This document shows, one piece after another, positions 24,065 to 34,313 of a stretch of 64,000 bases of DNA (position 1 is its first letter; every line of letters begins with the position of its first letter). The notes under the pieces were generated by a model that had not been told where the DNA came from, did no database searches, and saw nothing but the letters and a program-made list of their open reading frames with translations. The translations under genes and the position numbers were made by a program. The stretch spans positions 1-64,000 of the forward strand of contig CANNOC010000005.1 of the NCBI GenBank assembly GCA_947507155.1, written 5' to 3'. Source of the DNA: an uncultured Collinsella sp. GTDB taxonomy: Bacteria; Actinomycetota; Coriobacteriia; Coriobacteriales; Coriobacteriaceae.

Positions 24065-25924
24065 CTACTCCTCGCCCTCGAGCTTTTCGCTCGCCTCGAG
24101 CCACGCCATCTCCAGCTCGTCCATGGCGGCATGGGCCTCGTCGATCTTTGCCTGCTGCTCGCCGAGCGCCGTGTAGTTGGTGGGATCGACCTGGGCCATG
24201 GCAGCCTCGGCCTCCTCCACGCGAGCGCGCTGTGTCTCCATCTTGCGCTCGAGCGAGCTCACCTCGCGGCGGAGCTTCTGGCGCTCGGCGTTGGAAAGAC
24301 CGTTGGGCTGCCCGCTCGTCTTGGGTTTTTCGGCCGCAACCGCTGCGGCGCCGGTGTCGAACGTGCCGGTCTTGGCGCTCGGCGCGCCCACGGGCTCGCC
24401 CTCGGCGGTGGCGTTGCACAGGCGCAGGTATTGGTCGACGCCGCCGGGCATATGCGTCAGATGGCCATCGAGCAGCGCCCACTGCTGGTCGGTCACGCGC
24501 TCCATGAGGAAACGGTCGTGCGTCACCAGGATCAGCGTGCCCGGCCAGCCGTCGAGCAGGTCCTCGACAATCGCGAGCATGTCGGTATCCAGATCGTTGC
24601 CCGGCTCGTCCAGGATAAGCACGTTGGGCTCGTCCAGGATCGTCAGCAGCAGCGACAGGCGACGGCGTTGGCCGCCCGAAAGGTCGCCGATACGACTCCA
24701 GAGCTGTTGGGTCGTAAAGCCCAGACGCTCGCAGAGCTTCTCGGGCGAAGTCTCCTTGCCGTCGATGACGTAGTACTTCTTATAGTTGCTGAGCACCTCG
24801 CGGATCGTGTCGCCCATGTAGGGCTCGAGCTCCTCGAGCTGCTGCGATAGCACGCCAAAACGTACCGTCTGGCCGATCTTCACGCGGCCGCGCAGGGGCG
24901 CGATCTTGCCCTGGATCACGTCGAGCAGCGTGGACTTACCGGCACCGTTCTCACCCAAAAGACCATAGCGGTCGCCCGCACCGATAAGCCAGGTCACGTC
25001 GGAGAGCACCTGCTTGGGCGCGCCGTCGGTATCCGCATAGCCGGCGTCCACGTCGATCACGTCGATGACCTGCTTGCCCAGGCGGCTCACCGCCAGGCGC
25101 TTGAGCTCCAGCTCGTCGCGCACGGGCGGCACGTCGGCGATGAGTTCGCGAGCGGCATCCACGCGAAACTTGGGCTTGGTGGAGCGCGCCTGGGCGCCAC
25201 GGCTCAGCCACGCGAGCTCCTTGCGTGCCATGTTGCGACGACGCTCCTCGGTGACGGCGGCCATGCGGTCGCGCTCTACGCGCTGCAGGATGTATGCCGA
25301 GTAACCGCCCTCGAAGGGATCGACCTGGCCGTCGTGGACCTCCCACATGCTGGTGCAGACCTCGTCCAAGAACCAGCGGTCGTGCGTGACCACGAGCATG
25401 GCGCCCTGGCCGCGCTGCCAGCGGGCCTTTAAGTGGCGTGCGAGCCAGTTGATGGTACGCATGTCCAGGTGATTGGTGGGCTCGTCGAGCATGAGCACGT
25501 CGTAGTCGCCGATCAGCAGGCGCGCGAGGTCCACGCGGCGGCGCTGGCCGCCCGAAAGCTCGCCCACCGTGCCCTCCCAGGGCACATCGCTAATGAGGCC
25601 AGCGAGGATCTGGCGCGTGCGGGGGCTCGACGCCCACTCGTACTCGGGCGTGTCGCCGACGACGGCATGATGCACGGTGTCGGTATCGACGAGGTTGTCC
25701 TTTTGGCCGAGCAGACCGATCGTCGTGCCGCGGCGATGCGTCACGCGGCCATCATCGGGCTCCAGCGTGCCGGCGAGCACGCTCAGCAGCGTCGACTTGC
25801 CGTCACCGTTTTTACCGACAATACCAATGCGGTCGCCCTCGCCCACGCCGAGCGTCACGCTATCGAAAATATGCTTGGTGGGAAACTCTAGGCTGACGGA
25901 ATCGCATCCCAAAAGAATCGCCAT
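24065..25924 (-). CDS. ABC-F family ATP-binding protein (Uup-like)
   Basis: A 619-residue protein with two ABC ATPase domains and no membrane segments. ABC-F proteins act on ribosomes. Domain 1 has Walker A GIVGKNGDGKST, signature LSGGQRRRVDLAR and Walker B MLDEPTNHLD; domain 2 has GLLGENGAGKST, LSGGQRRRLSLLL and LILDEPGNDLD. The linker between them is charged. The C-terminal 90 residues are a predicted coiled coil (KLRREVSSLERKMETQRARV), as in Uup. The ATG at 25924 follows GAAGGAGCAGGGCAT and begins with the family's ABC start; the frame is open upstream without similarity. Confidence 0.93.
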   Translation of the reverse strand: MAILLGCDSVSLEFPTKHIFDSVTLGVGEGDRIGIVGKNGDGKSTLLSVLAGTLEPDDGRVTHRRGTTIGLLGQKDNLVDTDTVHHAVVGDTPEYEWASSPRTRQILAGLISDVPWEGTVGELSGGQRRRVDLARLLIGDYDVLMLDEPTNHLDMRTINWLARHLKARWQRGQGAMLVVTHDRWFLDEVCTSMWEVHDGQVDPFEGGYSAYILQRVERDRMAAVTEERRRNMARKELAWLSRGAQARSTKPKFRVDAARELIADVPPVRDELELKRLAVSRLGKQVIDVIDVDAGYADTDGAPKQVLSDVTWLIGAGDRYGLLGENGAGKSTLLDVIQGKIAPLRGRVKIGQTVRFGVLSQQLEELEPYMGDTIREVLSNYKKYYVIDGKETSPEKLCERLGFTTQQLWSRIGDLSGGQRRRLSLLLTILDEPNVLILDEPGNDLDTDMLAIVEDLLDGWPGTLILVTHDRFLMERVTDQQWALLDGHLTHMPGGVDQYLRLCNATAEGEPVGAPSAKTGTFDTGAAAVAAEKPKTSGQPNGLSNAERQKLRREVSSLERKMETQRARVEEAEAAMAQVDPTNYTALGEQQAKIDEAHAAMDELEMAWLEASEKLEGEE

Positions 25925-25984
25925 ATGCCCTGCTCCTTCGTAGAAATTCAACGTTGTCCATGATAGCAGCGAGCCCCACCCCAA

Positions 25985-26019
25985 ACCACCACGAAGGTGC
26001 CTGTCCCCTTTGTGGTGGT
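25985..26019. repeat. Short palindromic repeat, ACCACC family copy 2
   Basis: ACCACCACGAAGG and CCTTTGTGGTGGT flank TGCCTGTCC. The loop is the reverse complement of the type seen in copy 1 at 14766-14800, so the two copies are in opposite orientation. Confidence 0.7.
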
Positions 26020-26035
26020 CGGTCTGGCAGCGACA

Positions 26036-26073
26036 CAAAAAGGCGGGCCATCTCGCAAAAGAGATAACCCGCC
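26036..26073 (-). terminator. Terminator of the pst operon
   Basis: On the minus strand GGCGGGTTATCTC pairs with GAGATGGCCCGCC around TTTTGC and is followed by TTTTTG. It lies about 57 bp after the pstB stop. Confidence 0.8.
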
Positions 26074-26129
26074 CCTCCAATCAGTCCCGTGGCGACCGTG
26101 GCCACCGCGGGCCTCAAGCATGTCCCGGA

Positions 26130-26998
<869 letters not shown>

Positions 26999-27002
<4 letters not shown>

Positions 27003-27925
27003 TCGGCCGTCATCCTCCTTGCCAGCTGCTTGCCCACGATACGGGCGACTACGTTAAACAGCAGCACGCAGATCATCAGCAGTGCGGCGGTGCCCCAAAC
27101 GATCTGCTGTGCCTCGGGGCTGCCCTCGCCGTAAATCTTGTAGATGTGCACGGCGAGCGACTCACCGGGGCGGAACACGTTCCAGGCGCAAGTGGGGCTC
27201 GACAGGTTAAAGCTCAAGAAGTTCAGGCGAACCGGCGAGCTCATGCCCGAGGTAAAGAGCAGCGCCGCGGCCTCGCCAAACACGCGGCCGGCCGAAAGCA
27301 CGATGCCGGTCACGATGGCAGGCATGGCCTCGGGGATCAGGATGTGCAGCGTGGCCTCCCAGCGGGTAAGGCCCATGGCCAGGCACGCATCGCGCTGGGC
27401 CTGCGGCACGTCCTCGAGCGCCTGCTGAATCACGCGCACCAGAATGGGGATGTTGAACATGGTGAGCGCGACGGCGCCGGAGATGATGGAGTACTTCCAG
27501 CCCAGCTGCACCGAGAACACCAGAAAGCCGAACATGCCGACGACAATGGAAGGCAGCGAGGACAACGTCTCGATGGCAGTGGAGGCGATGTCGCGGATAG
27601 GGCCGTTCGGCGCGTACTCAACCAGGAAGACCGCTCCGCCCAGGCTGATGGGTACCGAGATGACCAGAGTGATCAGCAACAGGTAGAACGAGTCGAACAG
27701 CTGGTAGAGCACGCCGCCCTGGGTTCCGTTGGCGCGCGCGGGCTGCGTGAGAAATCCCGGCTGGAACAGCGTCGAGATGCCCTCAAACAGGATATAGGCC
27801 ACCATGGAGACGACGATGAGCATGACGGTGGCGACGATCGCCGTCAGCACGCCCGTGGCGATGCGGTCCTGCTTTTGGACACGCCCGAGTCTCGCCTCGT
27901 CGATATGGATGCGCGTGCTAGCCAC
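26999..27925 (-). CDS. pstA: Phosphate ABC transporter permease PstA
   Basis: A 308-residue membrane permease with six predicted transmembrane segments (first near residue 28, AIVATVMLIVVSMVAYILFE). The binding-protein-dependent transport EAA loop is RDACLAMGLTRWEATLHILIPEAMP near residue 200, shown here by its core GLTRWEATLHILIP. It pairs with PstC to form the phosphate channel. It overlaps pstC by eight bases and pstB by four, so the genes are translationally coupled. Confidence 0.94.
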
Positions 27926-28826
27926 GAGCCTTCGCCCCCTTGCGGCCGATAAGATGGATGATCAGGATGAAGATGAGGCTCATGCCCATCAGCAGCAGAC
28001 CGAGCGCCCACAGAACGTCGTCCTGGGCCGAACCCTCGGCATAGACCGCCATGGACGTGGTGAGCGTGGTGGTGATGGTGGACGCCGGCGATAGCAGCGA
28101 CGTCGGCATGGCCTCGATACCGCCGATGACCATGCGCACGGCGAGCGTCTCGCCAAAGGCGCGGGTCATGCCAAGGATGACCGCAGTCATGAGTGACGGC
28201 ATGGCGGACTTGAGCACCACGTGCCAGATGGTCTGCCAGCGGGTGTAGCCCAGCGCGAGCGAGCCCTGACGGTAGCTGTCGGGAACGGCACGCAAGCCGT
28301 CGACCGAAAGCGTGGTCATCGTCGGCAGAATCATGACAGCCAGCACGATGGCGCCGGGCAAGATGCCCAGGCCCGTGCTCACGTGGAAAACGCTCTTCAT
28401 AAGGCCGACGACAACGTGAAAGCCGATCAGGCCAAAGACGACCGAGGGAATACCGGTCAAAAGCTCAATAAGCGGCTGAAAGATCTTGGAACCAAACTTA
28501 GGCTGAATCTCGACTGCAAAGATAGCAGAGCCGATGGCGATGGGCAGCGCAATGATCGTGGAGAGTACCATGACCGCAAATGAGGTGACGATCAGGGGCA
28601 GGGCGCCGGTGTAGGGCAGGCCGTTTTCGGCCGTGTTGGCTAGGTCCCACTTGGTGCCGGTGAAGAACTCGACGGCCGAAACGCCGTCCTTGAGAAAAGC
28701 CGAGAGGCCCTTTTGGGCGACCATAAAGATGAGCGCGGCAACGACAAGCGTCACGAGCGCTACGCACGCGCCCGTGACGCCCAGGCCCACGTTCTCAAGG
28801 TCGCGTTTTGGCAGCTGTTTTGCCAT
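27918..28826 (-). CDS. pstC: Phosphate ABC transporter permease PstC
   Basis: A 302-residue permease with six predicted membrane segments, the first at about residues 15-38. The EAA loop reads SLALGYTRWQTIWHVVLKSA near residue 195. FFTGTKWDL near residue 50 and GIPSVVFGLIGF near residue 123 are characteristic of PstC. It starts 25 bp after pstS ends, with GGAAAGG upstream, and overlaps pstA. Confidence 0.94.
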   Translation of the reverse strand: MAKQLPKRDLENVGLGVTGACVALVTLVVAALIFMVAQKGLSAFLKDGVSAVEFFTGTKWDLANTAENGLPYTGALPLIVTSFAVMVLSTIIALPIAIGSAIFAVEIQPKFGSKIFQPLIELLTGIPSVVFGLIGFHVVVGLMKSVFHVSTGLGILPGAIVLAVMILPTMTTLSVDGLRAVPDSYRQGSLALGYTRWQTIWHVVLKSAMPSLMTAVILGMTRAFGETLAVRMVIGGIEAMPTSLLSPASTITTTLTTSMAVYAEGSAQDDVLWALGLLLMGMSLIFILIIHLIGRKGAKARG

Positions 28827-28851
28827 TGCAAACCTTTCCGGGGGCGATTAC

Positions 28852-29790
28852 CTATTTAGCGGAGACCTTGCCGCTGGCGTCCTTGACGACCTTCATGGCA
28901 GAGACGGGGATGAAGCCCTGCTCCTCGACGAGCTTGCCCTGGACGTCGTCGGAAAGCATGAACTCCAGGAACGCCTTGGTGGCCTCGTCGGCGTCCTTAG
29001 CGCAGTACATGTGCTCGGTAGCCCAGATCTTGAAGGAGTCGTCGGTGACGTTTGCGCTCTTGGGCTCCACGCCCTCGACCTTGATGGCGTTGAACTTGGA
29101 GTCATCGAAGTGCGAGAAGTCCAGGTAGGAGATGGCGTTGTCGGTGCTGCCCATCTGAGTCTGGACGTCGCCGGACTTGTCGAGCTCGGCGTCGCCCTTA
29201 AAATCGACGGCCTCGTCGCCAAAGACGGCGGCCTCGAAGGTGGCACGGGTACCGGAGCCGGCCTTGCGGTTGAGAACGACGATCTTGGCGTCCTCGCCGC
29301 CGACCTCCTTCCAGTTGGTGATCTGGCCGGAGAAGATGCCCTTGAGCTGCTCAAGGGACAGGTCGTCGACCGTCACGTTCTTGGAGACGACGGGGCCCAT
29401 GCCCACGACGGCGACCTCGTGGTCGACGAGGTTCTTGACCTGGTCGGCCTCGAGTTTGGTCTCGGCGAAGACGTCGGAGTTACCGATGGTGACGGTGCCG
29501 GCGGCGACAGCGGTCAGGCCCTTGCCCGAACCGTTGCCCGAACCGGAGACGGAGACATCGGGGTTGGCGTCCATGAACTTCTCGGCAGCAGCCTCGACGA
29601 GAGCCTGGAACGAGGAGGCGCCGTCGTAGGTCACCTCGCCGGAGACGGACTCGGCAGCAGCGGCGCTACCCTTGTCGGCAGCGTCGGACGCGCCGGAGCC
29701 GCCGCAACCAACGAGACCGAGACCGACGATGCTGGCAAGACCACCAGCGAGGCCGAGGAACTGACGACGAGAATAAGCCTGATCGAGCAT
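28852..29790 (-). CDS. pstS: Phosphate-binding lipoprotein PstS with Tat-like signal
   Basis: The extracellular phosphate receptor of the Pst importer. The 312-residue protein begins MLDQAYSRRQFLGLAGG, which holds a twin-arginine motif, followed by the lipobox LVGC (cysteine near residue 28), so it looks like a Tat-exported lipoprotein. The mature part has GSGNGSGKGLTAVAAG, which binds phosphate, and VLNRKAGSGTRATFE. A short Ser/Ala-rich linker follows the cysteine. AAAGGAAGATC precedes the ATG. First gene of the operon. No clear PHO box was seen in the 200 bp upstream, which instead holds a palindromic repeat. Confidence 0.94.
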   Translation of the reverse strand: MLDQAYSRRQFLGLAGGLASIVGLGLVGCGGSGASDAADKGSAAAAESVSGEVTYDGASSFQALVEAAAEKFMDANPDVSVSGSGNGSGKGLTAVAAGTVTIGNSDVFAETKLEADQVKNLVDHEVAVVGMGPVVSKNVTVDDLSLEQLKGIFSGQITNWKEVGGEDAKIVVLNRKAGSGTRATFEAAVFGDEAVDFKGDAELDKSGDVQTQMGSTDNAISYLDFSHFDDSKFNAIKVEGVEPKSANVTDDSFKIWATEHMYCAKDADEATKAFLEFMLSDDVQGKLVEEQGFIPVSAMKVVKDASGKVSAK

Positions 29791-29992
29791 GATCTTCCTT
29801 TCATACATGCGAATCGCGGGCACCCTGCCCGCTTTGCTGTTTGGAAAGATACGGCCCCGACCGGGCAGCGCTCGCGCCAACTGCGGTTTCTTACGGGCAT
29901 CTGATAGACCCTTACCGCAAACGCGACTCGGCTTTACAAACGAATAACATTCCCCGCCCAAGCATGGCACGCTTTTTACACCAATAAAAACA

Positions 29993-30061
29993 AAGTTGCG
30001 GTGAAATAGTTCCTGTTTGGCCGTCAAATGGCCCATTCTAGGAACTATTCCACCGCAACTT
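29993..30061. repeat. Palindromic repeat AAGTTGCGGTG family, copy A
   Basis: AAGTTGCGGTGaAATAGTTCCT pairs with the complementary AGGAACTATT and CCACCGCAACTT; an inner GGCCgtcaaatGGCC forms the loop. It lies between the divergent... in fact consecutive minus-strand genes for an M20 dipeptidase and pstS, 20 bp from the dipeptidase stop side, and may end transcription. Copies B and C are at 33267-33334 and 38781-38847. Confidence 0.8.
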
Positions 30062-30082
30062 AGATTGGAAAACCGCGTAACC

Positions 30083-31519
30083 TTAAAGTTCGAGCTCGTT
30101 GAGGCGCAGGATCGCCACGATATAGATCTTGAGCGCCTGCTTGAGCTGTTCCTCGTTGGCGCACTCGTTGGGGCCGTGCATCTGACCGCCCCATGCGGGC
30201 AGCTCCAGGCCGGTCTCCTCGGGGCCAAACGATACGGCGCGGGCAAAATTGCGCGCATACGTGCCGCCGCCCATGGCAAAGGGCTCGGCATGCTTGCCCG
30301 TAAACTCGTTATAGGTATCAATAAGCGCTTTCACGGCCGGATCGTCGGCAGAGACCGAGAACGGCACTTTTGCACGACCCACACGGTACGTCACGCCAAA
30401 GCGTCCCACGAGCGGCTCGAGCTGCTCGCAAATGGTATCGGCACTGGTGCTATCGGGGAAACGCACGTCGATGACCTGCTCGATGTGGCCATCCGCCACA
30501 CGGATGACGCCGGGATTGCAGGTGAGCGGGCCGAACGCCGCGCTTGTCGCGTCGATACCCAGGCCGCGGCCATAGGCGTCCGCATGTACAAATGCCAGAA
30601 ACTTGACAAACTCGTGCTCGGCAGGCGTCAGCAGGCGCTCGTCACGGGCACCAAACGCGTCCTCGGCCTCGCGCAGATACGCCACGATGAGGCCGACGGC
30701 ATTGATCGTTCCTTCGGGCATCGAGGCATGACCGCCAATGCCGTGGGCAAAAATCTGCGCATGGCCGTTATCGAGCGCCGTGATCTCCAGGCGGTCGGCG
30801 TTCTCGACCGGCGCCGGCAGTTCATCGGCGGCAATCGCAAGCTCGCAGATAGACTGCGACGGAATGGCGTTGCTCGCCTCGGCACCGCTCCAAGACACGA
30901 TGCGCCCGCCGTCGATCTTGGGGCTCACAAACGTCGCCCCAAACTGGCCCTTCTCGGCATTGCAAACCGGGAACTCGGCATCGGGCGTAAACAGAAAGTC
31001 GGGGTTCGCGTGGTTCTCCAGATAATGGTGAACGTCGGACATGCCCACTTCCTCATCGCAGCCCAGCAGCGCACGGAAGGTATAGCGCGGCACAATGCCG
31101 TGCTTGAGCAGGTAGGCGCCGGCATAGAGCGACAACACCGCCGGACCCTTGTCGTCGATCACGCCACGGCCGAGCAGCCAGCCCTCGCGGCGCTCCATCG
31201 CAAACGGGTCGGTGTTCCAACCGGGGCCAGCGGGTACCACGTCCACATGGCAGATGGTCGCGAGCTGCTTATCGCCGCGACCCGGAATATCGGCGATGCC
31301 CACAAAGCCCTCGTCGTCGCTCGTCTGGTAGCCGAGCTTTTGCGCGATACCGAGCGCGCAATCGAGCGCATCACGGACCGGGCGGCCAAACGGCGCACCG
31401 GGTTCCGCATCGGCAGCAACGGCCACAGACGGATAGCTCACCAGCTGCTCGATATCGGCGACAACATCTTCCCAGACCTCGTCGACATACTCAGCGACGC
31501 TCTGCTCCACCTGATTCAT
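30083..31519 (-). CDS. M20-family dipeptidase (Sapep/PepV-like)
   Basis: A 478-residue metallodipeptidase of the Sapep/PepV group. The first metal motif is TICHVDVVPAGPGWNTDPF near residue 78, the second GRGVIDDKGPA near residue 107, and the catalytic glutamate is in GCDEEVGMSDV near residue 143. MGGGTYARNFARAVSFGPE near the end carries the remaining histidine-poor substrate site typical of PepV. These enzymes cleave dipeptides in the cytoplasm for nitrogen supply. The ATG at 31519 follows GGAGGTCGTCC; an upstream in-frame start lacks a site. Confidence 0.92.
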   Translation of the reverse strand: MNQVEQSVAEYVDEVWEDVVADIEQLVSYPSVAVAADAEPGAPFGRPVRDALDCALGIAQKLGYQTSDDEGFVGIADIPGRGDKQLATICHVDVVPAGPGWNTDPFAMERREGWLLGRGVIDDKGPAVLSLYAGAYLLKHGIVPRYTFRALLGCDEEVGMSDVHHYLENHANPDFLFTPDAEFPVCNAEKGQFGATFVSPKIDGGRIVSWSGAEASNAIPSQSICELAIAADELPAPVENADRLEITALDNGHAQIFAHGIGGHASMPEGTINAVGLIVAYLREAEDAFGARDERLLTPAEHEFVKFLAFVHADAYGRGLGIDATSAAFGPLTCNPGVIRVADGHIEQVIDVRFPDSTSADTICEQLEPLVGRFGVTYRVGRAKVPFSVSADDPAVKALIDTYNEFTGKHAEPFAMGGGTYARNFARAVSFGPEETGLELPAWGGQMHGPNECANEEQLKQALKIYIVAILRLNELEL

Positions 31520-31573
31520 GGACGACCTCCTTACCAATGAGCGGCGAGCGTGCCCGCCCCTCACATCACGTCA

Positions 31574-32236
31574 TTAGATAGCGAAAAGTTTAGCAAGCTC
31601 GGCCACCGAGTGCACCACCGCATCGGCACCCGCCGCCTCGTGCTCGCCCGGCGCCGCCGCGCCCGAATAGATTCCAATGCACGGCACGCCCATCGCGTGC
31701 GCGCCCTCCACATCGTTAAAGCGATCGCCGATCATCACGGCATCGTCCGCGGTCGCACCCAGGGCCGCCAGGGCATCGCGGACCGAATCGGCCTTGGTCT
31801 CGCGACTCTGCGGCGGATTCATGCCAACCACCGCCTCAAACTGAGAAAGCCCGAGCTCACGCACCATGTCGATGCACTTTGCCTCCATGCGCGACGTCGC
31901 CACGGCCATACGCTTGCCCCGGGCGGCTAACCCATCCAGCAGCTCGGGGATCCCATCGAACACGGGGTACTCCTCCGGTCCCAGCTCATCAAAAAAAGCG
32001 CGGTACTCGTCGGCCACCACAAGCGACTCCTCGCGGGAAAAGCCGTAAAAGTCGTGAAAGCTCTTCCACAGGGGCGGCCCGATCATGCGACGCAGGTCAC
32101 CCATCTGCGCCTCCGAAAACCCGCGCGCAGTCAGCGTCTTGCGCGTCGAGGTCATCACCGCCCGGCCCGTATCGGCCACCGTGCCATCGAAATCAAACAA
32201 CACGACCGGCCGCCTGCATATCTCCAGTGCTTCCAT
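31574..32236 (-). CDS. HAD-superfamily phosphatase (phosphoglycolate-phosphatase-like)
   Basis: A 220-residue HAD subfamily IA enzyme. Motif I is VLFDFDGTVADTG near residue 12, motif II is AVATSRMEAK near residue 112, the lysine is in ETKADSVRDAL, and motif IV is VMIGDRFNDVEGA near residue 168. The four-helix cap with PPLWKSFHDFYGFS lies between motifs I and II. It resembles phosphoglycolate or pyrophosphate phosphatases; the substrate is not fixed by sequence. I prefer the ATG at 32236 (AGAGGA upstream); an ATG two codons earlier is also possible. It follows the dipeptidase gene by 54 bp. Confidence 0.88.
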   Translation of the reverse strand: MEALEICRRPVVLFDFDGTVADTGRAVMTSTRKTLTARGFSEAQMGDLRRMIGPPLWKSFHDFYGFSREESLVVADEYRAFFDELGPEEYPVFDGIPELLDGLAARGKRMAVATSRMEAKCIDMVRELGLSQFEAVVGMNPPQSRETKADSVRDALAALGATADDAVMIGDRFNDVEGAHAMGVPCIGIYSGAAAPGEHEAAGADAVVHSVAELAKLFAI

Positions 32237-32392
32237 CGGCATTCCTCTTCCCCAGTTGATGATTTCCACACCGACACTTCAAACTGTTGCCTATTCAACA
32301 ATTGAACCTAGTAATGTGGAACGACTCTACTATACTTGTCGCACTTTGCTCTCAGAAGGCGGCGCGCAAGCGCCCCAGCGAAAGGTGCAATT

Positions 32393-33253
32393 ATGTCTTT
32401 TGCCATCATAACCGACTCCACGTCGGACATCTCCCCCGCCCGCGCCCAAGAGCTCGGCATTTACGTGATTCCGCTGCATGTGATTATCGAGGGCGAGGAC
32501 CTGCTCGACCAGGTGCAAATTACCGCCCAGGAGTACGTCGCGCGCATGGCCGGCTCCGAGCAGCTGCCGCACACCTCGCAGCCGAGCGCCGGCGAGTTCA
32601 AGGCACTCTTTGACCGCGTGCTCGCCGACGGCCACGACAGCGCCATCTTTATCTCGCTGTGCAGCGAGTGGTCCGCCTGCTATGCCAACGCCAGCCTGAC
32701 GGCCGAAACGCACGAGCTCGACGTGCGCTGCATCGATTCGCGCACCGGCTCGGGCGCCGAGGGCCTGCTGGTGGAGTACGCGCTCGCCATGCGCGAGGAC
32801 GGCCGCAGCCTGGACGAGACCGAGGCGCAGATCCGCGCGACGCTGTCCGACGCCCATCTGCTGCTGATTCCGCGCACGCTCGAAAACCTCGTTAAGAACG
32901 GCCGCGCACCTAAACTCGCCGGCCAGCTCACGCAAATGCTCAACATTCGCCTGGCCGTTTCGCCGGAGTGGAAATCGGGCGAGATCAAGGCCATCAAGAA
33001 GGGCCGCGGCGCCAAGCGCATCGTCGCCAACACCATGGCCGATTGCCTCGCATTTTTGACCGAGCACCCGGGCTCAAGCGTGCGCGTGCTCACGACCGGC
33101 GCCGCCGAGGAGCAGGAGCTCGTCGACCAGGCGCTCGCAGGCCAGGACTACGTAGACGCCGGCACCGGCCCCATCGGCTGCACCATCGCCACCCACGTAG
33201 GCGTCGACGCCATCGCCATCAGCTACTGCCCCCGCTACCAGCCCATCCACTAG
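32393..33253 (+). CDS. DegV family fatty-acid-binding protein
   Basis: A 286-residue DegV protein; members bind a fatty acid and can present it to a fatty acid kinase. It opens with FAIITDSTSDISP, has YVIPLHVIIEGED near residue 24, TSQPSAGEFKALFD near residue 64, SIFISLCS-type IFISLCSEWSA near residue 85, and DSRTGSGAEG near residue 115; the C-terminal domain holds GPIGCTIATHVGVDAI. The ATG follows AAAGGTGCAATT. It stands alone between a divergent HAD gene and two palindromes. A second DegV gene is at 46696-47586; kinase partners are not in the window. Confidence 0.92.
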   Translation: MSFAIITDSTSDISPARAQELGIYVIPLHVIIEGEDLLDQVQITAQEYVARMAGSEQLPHTSQPSAGEFKALFDRVLADGHDSAIFISLCSEWSACYANASLTAETHELDVRCIDSRTGSGAEGLLVEYALAMREDGRSLDETEAQIRATLSDAHLLLIPRTLENLVKNGRAPKLAGQLTQMLNIRLAVSPEWKSGEIKAIKKGRGAKRIVANTMADCLAFLTEHPGSSVRVLTTGAAEEQELVDQALAGQDYVDAGTGPIGCTIATHVGVDAIAISYCPRYQPIH

Positions 33254-33266
33254 GGGCACCTTTATC

Positions 33267-33334
33267 ACTTGCGGTGGAATAGGGACTGTTTTTGGCTTAT
33301 CAGCCGCAAATCAATCCCTATTTCACCGCAACTT
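33267..33334. repeat. Palindromic repeat AAGTTGCGGTG family, copy B
   Basis: ACTTGCGGTGGAATAGGGA pairs with TCCCTATTTCACCGCAACTT. Compared with copies A and C the internal part of both arms has changed (GTTCC/GGAAC to GGGA/TCCC) while still pairing. It starts 14 bp after the DegV stop. Confidence 0.8.
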
Positions 33335-33348
33335 AGAAGCAGTTCATT

Positions 33349-33410
33349 TGGGACGGGGCTAAAAAGAGTGGTGCGCAACGTTACGCACCGGTCTTTTTAG
33401 CTCCGTCCCA
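33349..33410. repeat. Palindromic repeat TGGGACGGGG family, copy 1
   Basis: TGGGACGGGGCTAAAAAGA pairs with TCTTTTTAGCTCCGTCCCA, and an inner GGTGCG/CGCACC forms the loop stem. It shares the TGGGACGGGG outer sequence with the element at 41007-41082 but differs inside. It separates the convergent DegV and LOG genes. Confidence 0.75.
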
Positions 33411-33421
33411 TTTTAGCTACC

Positions 33422-34180
33422 CTACATCAGCCCACTTAGGGCAATGTCGACGGCTTCGTTGAGGTCGTCGGTGATGTGTACGAGCTCGGGATCGAGCGGA
33501 CTGATCATACCGGCGTCCATCACCGGGCCGTTGAGCCAGTCGAACAGGCCCTGCCAGTACTCGGTGCCCACCAAAACGAGCGGCATGCGCTTAACCTTGT
33601 GTGTCTGCACCAGCGTGAGCACCTCGAACATCTCGTCGAGCGTGCCAAAACCACCGGGAAACACGATGGCACCCGAGCTGTATTTGACGAACATGGTTTT
33701 GCGCACAAAGAAGTAACGGAAGTCCATGCCAAGGTTCACGTATTTGTTGAGCCCATGCTCGTGCGGAAGCTCGATACCCAAGCCGACCGACTTGCCGTTC
33801 ACGCTCGCCGCTCCCCTGTTGGCCGCCTCCATGACGCCGGGGCCACCGCCGGTGATAACCGCCACGCCGCGCTGGGCGATTTTGCGACCGACCGTGCGAG
33901 CCGCCTTATAGAGCGGATCTGTCTTGGGCGTGCGGGCACTGCCGAAGATGGTCACCGCAGGACCAAGCTCGGCAAGCGCGCCAAAGCCATCGACGAACTC
34001 TGCCTGAATGCGCAGCACGCGCCAGGGGTCGGTGTGCAACCAGTCGGTCGAGTCCTCGGGCGCCAGCAGGTTGGCGTAGGTGTTGTCCTTGGGAATCATG
34101 GGGCCGCGCATGACCACGGGGCCGCGCCGGTACGTCTCGTCGTAAGCCGGCTCGCCCTCGACGTTCTCATTCTTAATCAT
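33422..34180 (-). CDS. LOG family protein (TIGR00730, Rossmann-fold nucleotide hydrolase)
   Basis: A 252-residue member of the LOG/lysine-decarboxylase-like family. The diagnostic motif GGGPGVMEAANRGA is near residue 108 and PGGFGTLDEMFEVLTL near residue 172; AVTIFGSARTPKTDP near residue 73 is the nucleotide-binding start. Plant and some bacterial LOG proteins release cytokinin-like bases from nucleotides; the bacterial substrate is often a nucleoside monophosphate. The ATG at 34180 follows AGGAGTACCC. It lies 133 bp after tgt on the same strand. Confidence 0.9.
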   Translation of the reverse strand: MIKNENVEGEPAYDETYRRGPVVMRGPMIPKDNTYANLLAPEDSTDWLHTDPWRVLRIQAEFVDGFGALAELGPAVTIFGSARTPKTDPLYKAARTVGRKIAQRGVAVITGGGPGVMEAANRGAASVNGKSVGLGIELPHEHGLNKYVNLGMDFRYFFVRKTMFVKYSSGAIVFPGGFGTLDEMFEVLTLVQTHKVKRMPLVLVGTEYWQGLFDWLNGPVMDAGMISPLDPELVHITDDLNEAVDIALSGLM

Positions 34181-34313
34181 GGGTACTCCTATCGAAAAAA
34201 GAAACGGGCGGGGTCGACGCCATGCGCCAAACACCCGCCCGAACATCAACTATTCGGTATGGTACCCACGATGCATCAAGCGCTTGCAAGGCATCGGTCA
34301 GCGGTCGCGGCTC

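Noticed and set aside
28633-29904. 423-residue plus-strand frame opposite pstS
   Set aside because: Antisense to a gene with clear lipoprotein signal and PstS motifs; the product has no recognisable domain.
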